Below, piece by piece: positions 6,724-11,678 of a stretch of DNA of 11,678 nt (position 1 is the first letter of the stretch; every line of letters starts with the position of its first letter). The position numbers and the translations under genes are program-made. Source of the DNA: an uncultured Rhodoluna sp. (lineage in GTDB: Bacteria; Actinomycetota; Actinomycetes; Actinomycetales; Microbacteriaceae); the NCBI GenBank assembly GCA_937898095.1, contig CALDKR010000162.1:1-11678 (forward strand), in the 5' to 3' direction. The notes below the pieces were generated by a model that ran no database searches, was not told the origin of the DNA, and saw nothing but the letters and a program-made list of their open reading frames with translations.

Positions 6724-9700
6724 GCGCTGCCGCCCGATCTGCCGAGTGCTCTTGCAGTGACTTCACATCGAAGCCGCCGGCAATCACTGTCTCAAACGAG
6801 CCTATTGCGGCACTGAGCTGGGCAATCGTTGTGAAGATTGCCTTGTCGGCTGCAGTGGTTGCCGCGCGAATTTCATAGCCGTCTTTGCGAGCACTTGAAC
6901 CCGATGGCGTGTTCACCACTACATCGACCTGACCCGCATTGATTAGATCAACAATCGAAGGCGAATCTCCCCCGGCACTGTCATCGCTGTGCTTGCGCAC
7001 GGTGCTGACTTCGATTCCGTGACGAGACAAAATCTCAGCGGTGCCGGCAGTGGCAAGAATCTTGTAACCCAACTGCTGAAGTCGGCGAACCGGCAAGAGC
7101 ACCTGTGGCTTGTCGCGGTCGGCAACCGAGATGAAGATGGTTCCTGAGGTTGGCAAAGCACTCGAGGCTGCAGCCTGACTCTTGGCAAACGCCTTCGGAA
7201 AATCAACGTCGATGCCCATGACTTCACCGGTCGAGCGCATTTCTGGGCCCAATAGCGAGTCGACAAATCGGCCGTCTTTAGTGGCGAAGCGTTTGAACGG
7301 AAGAACCGCCTCTTTTACCGAAATAGGTGAACCAGCCGGAATGTAGGTTCCGTCAAGCTTTGGCAAGTGCCCTTCGGCGACCAGCTCTTTGATGGTTTTG
7401 CCGACCATCACGAGCGAGGCAGCCTTGGCGAGCGTGATTCCCAGCGCCTTCGAGACAAAAGGCACTGTGCGTGATGCGCGAGGGTTTGCCTCAAGAACAT
7501 AAAGCACATCTTGGGCGAGCGCGAACTGCACGTTGATTAGACCCTTGACGCCAATTCCCTTGGCAATCTTGTATGTCGCTTCGCGCACGCGGGCAATCTG
7601 CGCATCGCTCATCGTCACCGGAGGAAGGGTGCAGCTCGAGTCGCCAGAGTGAATTCCAGCCTCTTCGATATGCTCCATTACACCGCCGACATAGAGTTCT
7701 TCGCCGTCGAATAGCGCGTCGATGTCGATTTCAATGCCGTTGTCTAAGAATCGGTCAACCAGCAGCGGCGTAGTTGGCCCAACGATGCCTTGGTCGGCAA
7801 TGCGATCAAAATAATCGACTAGCGAGTCTTGGTCATAGACGATTTCCATTCCACGACCACCCAAAACAAACGATGGGCGAACCAGAACCGGATAGCCAAT
7901 TCGAGCGGCCACTACCTCGGCCTCTGCCAGAGTGACTGCGGTTCCGTTGGCCGGCGCAAGCAAGCGAGCATCATCGAGAATCTTCTGGAACAAACCTCGC
8001 TCTTCGGCTAGGTCGATTGCATCTGGGCTGGTTCCGAGAATTGGAATTCCAGCCGCCTTGAGCCCCTGCGCTAGACCAAGTGCCGTTTGGCCTCCAAGCT
8101 GAACCACCACACCAACTAGCTCGCCACTCTGTTGCTCTGCGTGAATTACCTCAAGCACGTCTTCAAGGGTCAACGGCTCGAAATAGAGGCGGTCTGAGGT
8201 GTCATAGTCAGTCGAGACTGTCTCTGGGTTGCAGTTGATCATGATGGTTTCATAACCAGCATCACTCAAAGCAAATGAGGCGTGAACACACGAGTAGTCA
8301 AACTCAACACCCTGACCGATGCGGTTTGGACCAGAGCCAAGAATGACGACCTTCTTTCGGTCAGATGGAGTGACCTCAGTCTCTTGCTCATAGGTGCTGT
8401 AGTGATAAGGGGTTTCCGCCGGAAACTCTCCGGCGCAGGTGTCGACGGTCTTATAGACAGGTCGAAGACCGATGCTGTGGCGGAAGGAACGAATTTCTGC
8501 CTCAGTGACACCACGAAGTGAGGCGATTTGTGAGTCGCTGAATCCATGTTCTTTGGCTAGGGAAATGATCTCACCACTGAGTTCGGTCGCAGCTGCAATC
8601 TCGTCGGCAACCTCGTTGATCAAGACCATCTGGTCGATAAACCAAGGGTCGATTTTGGTTGATTCAAAAACCTGCTCTGCAGTTGCGCCAGCGCGTAATG
8701 CCTGCTGGACCAAAACGATTCGACCATCGGTCGGAGTTTTGATTTGCTCAAGTAGCTCTGCCACGTTTGCAGGATCATCATTCCAGTGGAATGAGCTGCC
8801 GCGACGCTCAAGTGAGCGCAGTGCCTTTTGCAAAGCCTGGGTGTAGTTGCGACCGATCGCCATCGCCTCACCAACCGACTTCATGGTGGTGGTCAAGGTT
8901 GGGTTTGCGGCAGGAAACTTCTCAAAAGCAAAACGAGGAACCTTAACCACGATGTAGTCAAGAGTTGGCTCGAATGAGGCTGGGGTTACCTTGGTGATGT
9001 CGTTAGGAATCTCGTCAAGTGTGTAGCCAATCGCTAGTTTCGCTGCAATTTTCGCAATTGGGTATCCGGTTGCTTTTGAAGCCAGTGCCGACGAGCGGCT
9101 AACGCGTGGGTTCATTTCGATGACCACCACGCGCCCATTTTCTGGGTTCACTGCAAACTGAATGTTGCAACCGCCGGTGTCGACACCAACGGCGCGAATG
9201 ATGTCGATGCTGATGTCGCGAAGGTTCTGAAACTCGCGGTCAGTCAGGGTCAGTGCCGGAGCGACGGTTATTGAATCACCGGTGTGCACACCGACCGGGT
9301 CAACGTTTTCAATCGAACAGACCACGATGCAGTTGTCATTCTTGTCACGCATCATTTCAAGCTCGTATTCTTTCCAGCCCAAAATCGACTCAGAAAGCAA
9401 AACCTCGGTCACTGGCGAAGCCTGCAAACCAGAGCTAACGATTCGACGAAGGTCTTCTTCGTCGTATGCAAAACCAGAACCCAGGCCACCCATGGTGAAA
9501 GAAGGCTGAACCATAACTGGATACTTCAGCTCTTCAACCGCAGCAAGAGCTTGGTCAAGGGTGCCGCAGATAACTGACTTAGCTACATCGGCTCCTGCGT
9601 CAAGCACTAGCTGCTTGAAGATTTGGCGGTCTTCACCCTTCTTGATGGCGTCAACCTTGGCACCGATGAGCTCAACGTCATATTTTTCAAGAATGCCGCG

Positions 9701-10012
9701 CTCGTGAAGGGCCATAGCCGCATTTAGCGCGGTCTGACCACCAAGGGTTGGCAAAACAGCATCAGGGCGCTCTTTGGCGATGATGGTTTCGATCACCTCA
9801 GGCGTGATCGGCTCGACATAGGTGGCGTCGGCAAAGTCAGGGTCGGTCATAATGGTGGCCGGGTTTGAGTTCACCAAAATCACACGGATGCCCTCTTCGC
9901 GCAAAACGCGACATGCCTGGGTGCCTGAATAGTCAAACTCACAAGCCTGACCGATAACAATCGGCCCAGAGCCGATAACTAGAACGCTTTTGATGTCTGA
10001 ACGCTTTGGCAT
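6716..10012 (-). CDS. carB: Carbamoyl-phosphate synthase large subunit
   Basis: CarB makes carbamoyl phosphate from bicarbonate, two ATP and ammonia that is channelled from CarA; the product feeds pyrimidine and arginine synthesis. The 1098-residue protein has the full architecture. The first synthetase half begins VLVIGSGPIVIGQACEFDYS (about 10-29) with an ATP-grasp fold containing VVIEMNPRVSRSSALASKATG. An oligomerisation region follows, and the second half restarts with VVILGSGPNRIGQGVEFDYS at about 552 with its own ATP-grasp fold (VLEANPRASRTVPFVSKALG). The C-terminal MGS-like allosteric domain begins at about 955 (ISVADRDKPQ) and keeps ATAGTAEIL, VRKHSDD and VVNTPSG, the positions that bind UMP/IMP and ornithine in E. 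coli. The ATG at 10012 shares one base with the carA stop (TAATG). It has a good ribosome binding site, AAGAAGG at 10020-10026, 7 nt away. Its 3' end overlaps pyrF by 8 nt. Confidence 0.99.
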   Translation of the reverse strand: MPKRSDIKSVLVIGSGPIVIGQACEFDYSGTQACRVLREEGIRVILVNSNPATIMTDPDFADATYVEPITPEVIETIIAKERPDAVLPTLGGQTALNAAMALHERGILEKYDVELIGAKVDAIKKGEDRQIFKQLVLDAGADVAKSVICGTLDQALAAVEELKYPVMVQPSFTMGGLGSGFAYDEEDLRRIVSSGLQASPVTEVLLSESILGWKEYELEMMRDKNDNCIVVCSIENVDPVGVHTGDSITVAPALTLTDREFQNLRDISIDIIRAVGVDTGGCNIQFAVNPENGRVVVIEMNPRVSRSSALASKATGYPIAKIAAKLAIGYTLDEIPNDITKVTPASFEPTLDYIVVKVPRFAFEKFPAANPTLTTTMKSVGEAMAIGRNYTQALQKALRSLERRGSSFHWNDDPANVAELLEQIKTPTDGRIVLVQQALRAGATAEQVFESTKIDPWFIDQMVLINEVADEIAAATELSGEIISLAKEHGFSDSQIASLRGVTEAEIRSFRHSIGLRPVYKTVDTCAGEFPAETPYHYSTYEQETEVTPSDRKKVVILGSGPNRIGQGVEFDYSCVHASFALSDAGYETIMINCNPETVSTDYDTSDRLYFEPLTLEDVLEVIHAEQQSGELVGVVVQLGGQTALGLAQGLKAAGIPILGTSPDAIDLAEERGLFQKILDDARLLAPANGTAVTLAEAEVVAARIGYPVLVRPSFVLGGRGMEIVYDQDSLVDYFDRIADQGIVGPTTPLLVDRFLDNGIEIDIDALFDGEELYVGGVMEHIEEAGIHSGDSSCTLPPVTMSDAQIARVREATYKIAKGIGVKGLINVQFALAQDVLYVLEANPRASRTVPFVSKALGITLAKAASLVMVGKTIKELVAEGHLPKLDGTYIPAGSPISVKEAVLPFKRFATKDGRFVDSLLGPEMRSTGEVMGIDVDFPKAFAKSQAAASSALPTSGTIFISVADRDKPQVLLPVRRLQQLGYKILATAGTAEILSRHGIEVSTVRKHSDDSAGGDSPSIVDLINAGQVDVVVNTPSGSSARKDGYEIRAATTAADKAIFTTIAQLSAAIGSFETVIAGGFDVKSLQEHSADRAAALV

Positions 10013-11142
10013 TATTTGGCCTTCTTGCTGGTCTGAATCAGGTCAACCAAACGGTCGAAAAGATAGCTGGAATCGTGTGGGCCGGCAGCGGCCTCTGGGT
10101 GATATTGAACTGAGAATGCGGGAATATCGAGGCACTCTAGACCCTCAACGCAGTTGTCGTTTAGCGAAACGTGACTGACGGCAACGCGGCCGAAACCGGC
10201 TGGGCTGACTACCTCAGGGCCGCCATCGATTTTCACAGCGAACCCGTGGTTGTGCGCGGTGACTTCAACTTTGCCGGTCTTGCGGTCTAGCACAGGCTGA
10301 TTAATTCCGCGGTGTCCAAACGGCAACTTGTATGTTCCGAAGCCAAGTGCTCGACCGAGAAGCTGATTGCCAAAGCAGATTCCGAAGAAGGGAACACCGG
10401 CTTTTAGAACCTGCTGAAGAACCTCAACTTGGCCTTGCGCCGCCTCAGGGTCACCAGGGCCGTTGCTGTAGAACACTGCGTCGGCTTTGGCGTTTAGCAA
10501 AGTTGCCGCGTCGACCTTGGCCGGAAAAACCTCAACTTCAAGGCCACGAGCCGCCATGTGTTCAATTGTCGAATTCTTGATTCCGAGGTCAACGATTGCA
10601 ACCTTGCCAATGCGCTCGCCTTCGGCTGATACTGAATACGGTTGCGACACAGTTACTGCATCGCTAAGCGATAGCCCCTGCATTTTGACAGACCCTTGAA
10701 CCTCAGCAAGAAGCTCGGCAATAGGCCGTTCCGCGTCTGCGCCCGAGAAAATTCCAGCACGCATTGATCCGGCCGAACGCAGGTGGCGAGTTAGCGCTCT
10801 CGTGTCAACATTTGAAATGCCAACGACATCGAATTTCTCAAGCTCAGCATCGAGCGAAGTTTCAGCTCTAAAGTTGCTGACCACACGAGACGCATCGCGC
10901 ACTACATATCCAGCGACCCAGATTTTGCGGGACTCTTCATCGCGACTGTTTACTCCGGTGTTGCCAATGTGCGGCGCGGTCTGAACCACAATCTGCCCGG
11001 CATACGACGGGTCGGTCAATGTCTCTTGATAGCCGGTCATGCCGGTCGCGAACACCGCCTCGCCAAGAGTCTTGCCGACGCGCCCGTATGCACGGCCGGT
11101 GAATGCACGGCCGTCTTCGAGCAACAAAATTGCCTTAGTCAT
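10012..11142 (-). CDS. carA: Carbamoyl-phosphate synthase small (glutamine amidotransferase) subunit
   Basis: CarA hydrolyses glutamine and passes ammonia through a tunnel to CarB. The 376-residue protein starts MTKAILLLEDGRAFTGRAYG and has the CPSase small-chain N-terminal domain (up to about 180), with GMTGYQETLTDPSYAGQIV. The class I glutamine amidotransferase domain follows: SNGPGDPEA for the oxyanion region, nucleophile Cys256 in GICFGNQLLGRALG, and His348 and Glu350 in QYHPEAA. These match the E. coli triad Cys269, His353, Glu355. The GICFGNQ form, instead of the E. coli GICLGHQ, is common in actinobacteria. The ATG at 11142 lies inside the end of the upstream membrane-protein gene (8-nt overlap) and is preceded by AAGGAAG at 11149-11155, 6 nt away, which fixes the start. 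It is joined to carB by a 1-nt overlap. Confidence 0.99.
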   Translation of the reverse strand: MTKAILLLEDGRAFTGRAYGRVGKTLGEAVFATGMTGYQETLTDPSYAGQIVVQTAPHIGNTGVNSRDEESRKIWVAGYVVRDASRVVSNFRAETSLDAELEKFDVVGISNVDTRALTRHLRSAGSMRAGIFSGADAERPIAELLAEVQGSVKMQGLSLSDAVTVSQPYSVSAEGERIGKVAIVDLGIKNSTIEHMAARGLEVEVFPAKVDAATLLNAKADAVFYSNGPGDPEAAQGQVEVLQQVLKAGVPFFGICFGNQLLGRALGFGTYKLPFGHRGINQPVLDRKTGKVEVTAHNHGFAVKIDGGPEVVSPAGFGRVAVSHVSLNDNCVEGLECLDIPAFSVQYHPEAAAGPHDSSYLFDRLVDLIQTSKKAK

Positions 11143-11635
11143 TTTTGACTTCCTTACTTGCTAAATTTTCTAGCGCTGCATAAAAGCTCGCGCGCGCAGA
11201 CTTGTCGACGATTCGCAGGCTGGTTTCAACTGATGACTTGCCCAGCCGCCAGACGATAGAAATTAAGCCTTCTGACTCAACAACTCGGTCAATCGTGCCC
11301 TGTTGCAGCGAAATGGCCAATATGTCGGCCCTGCCAATGGCAAATGACTTCTCGCCCTGTCGAATGATCGAGATTCCTTCGATCGACAATTCAAAATCAG
11401 CCTTGCCTCGGTGCCCTAGGCCAAACGCAGAAACTCGATTTAGTGGCTCACCGGCAAATGTAGTTGCAACATAAAAACCCGAAGCTGACTTGAGCGTTTC
11501 ACTCTCGAAGACGGCAAGTGGCTGCTCTAGAACCTGCTCTTGCGTGCTTCGTCGGTTCAGCCAAACTCGAATTGCGAGTGCAACCAGCGAAACGAATGCA
11601 ACCAGCAAAAGCGCCGAGACTATGTATTTTTGCAT
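11135..11635 (-). CDS. Small single-pass membrane protein of the pyr operon (Rv1382-like, PH-like)
   Basis: The role of this 166-residue protein is unknown. Residues about 4-23 form one hydrophobic segment (YIVSALLLVAFVSLVALAI) followed by the basic RVWLNRR. This predicts a membrane anchor with the rest of the protein on the cytoplasmic side by the positive-inside rule. The soluble part is rich in predicted beta strands (SGFYVATTFAGEPLNRV, GKADFELSIEGISII, AIGRADILAIS, LISIVWRLG) and ends in a short helix. A gene of this kind, annotated as a membrane or PH-like-domain protein, lies between pyrC and carA in mycobacteria (Rv1382) and many other actinobacteria. The assignment here rests on position, size and topology. 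The ATG at 11635 shares a base with the pyrC stop (TAATG) and the gene overlaps carA by 8 nt, so it is translated with the pyrimidine enzymes. No catalytic motif is visible. Confidence 0.85.
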   Translation of the reverse strand: MQKYIVSALLLVAFVSLVALAIRVWLNRRSTQEQVLEQPLAVFESETLKSASGFYVATTFAGEPLNRVSAFGLGHRGKADFELSIEGISIIRQGEKSFAIGRADILAISLQQGTIDRVVESEGLISIVWRLGKSSVETSLRIVDKSARASFYAALENLASKEVKND

Positions 11636-11678
11636 TAGCGCGAACCGCCGCTGACTAGTTTTCCGTCAGTCACGGTTA
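11635..11678 (-). CDS. pyrC: Dihydroorotase, partial (last 13-14 codons only)
   Basis: Only the end of an open frame lies in the window. It reads TVTDGKLVSGGSR and stops with TAA at 11635-11637. The TVTDGKLV ending resembles the usual C-terminus of dihydroorotase (a GxxTxxDGKLV-type tail). pyrC is also the expected neighbour upstream of the membrane protein and carA in actinobacteria. Dihydroorotase closes carbamoyl-aspartate to dihydroorotate. The stop overlaps the next ATG by one base. The call leans mainly on context because so little sequence is present. Confidence 0.7.
   Translation of the reverse strand, partial: TVTDGKLVSGGSR

Noticed and set aside
8472..8846. 124-codon plus-strand open frame inside carB
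   Set aside because: Fully antisense to well-conserved carB sequence, with no recognisable domain and no ribosome binding site of note.

Overview
The window is a gene-dense, single-strand stretch of chromosome from a low-to-moderate G+C actinobacterium. All ten genes read on the minus strand, so transcription runs from high to low coordinates, and only about 125 bases lie outside coding sequence. The gene order pyrC - small membrane protein - carA - carB - pyrF - gmk - rpoZ - coaBC - metK - priA - fmt is a well-known actinobacterial arrangement. Several proteins carry actinobacterial hallmarks: a type II PyrF, a PriA without helicase motifs, the GPTAVGKG P-loop of Gmk, and the CoaBC motif PAMHTEMW. 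The base composition looks close to 50-55% G+C, well below most actinobacteria. Together with the tight packing this suggests a small-genome member of the Microbacteriaceae (the freshwater Luna / Rhodoluna / Aquiluna type). That placement is an inference from composition and synteny, not a measured result.

In transcription order, the right part (11678 down to 5866) is the second half of the de novo pyrimidine (pyr) operon. It holds the last codons of dihydroorotase (pyrC), a single-pass membrane protein of the Rv1382 type, the two carbamoyl-phosphate synthase subunits (carA, carB) and OMP decarboxylase (pyrF). Every junction there overlaps by 1 to 8 bases, so these genes should be translated as a coupled unit. 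pyrF overlaps gmk by 4 bases, which leaves no room for the mIHF nucleoid-protein gene that many actinobacteria carry at this point.

The left part (5869 down to 1) is a housekeeping cluster: guanylate kinase, RNA polymerase omega, the CoaBC fusion of coenzyme A synthesis, S-adenosylmethionine synthetase, PriA, and the start of methionyl-tRNA formyltransferase, which runs off the window. The two largest gaps (57 nt before rpoZ and 41 nt before metK) each contain a similar 17-nt sequence (14 of 17 identical) about 20 nt before the start codon. It is the only candidate shared regulatory element I could find.

No mobile element, CRISPR array, tRNA/rRNA gene, riboswitch or convincing terminator is visible, and no stretch over 300 bases lacks a gene. 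This is an ordinary core region. The points worth a second look are the degenerate PriA, the altered CoaC active-site motifs, the missing mIHF gene, the operon-embedded membrane protein and the paired 17-nt element.
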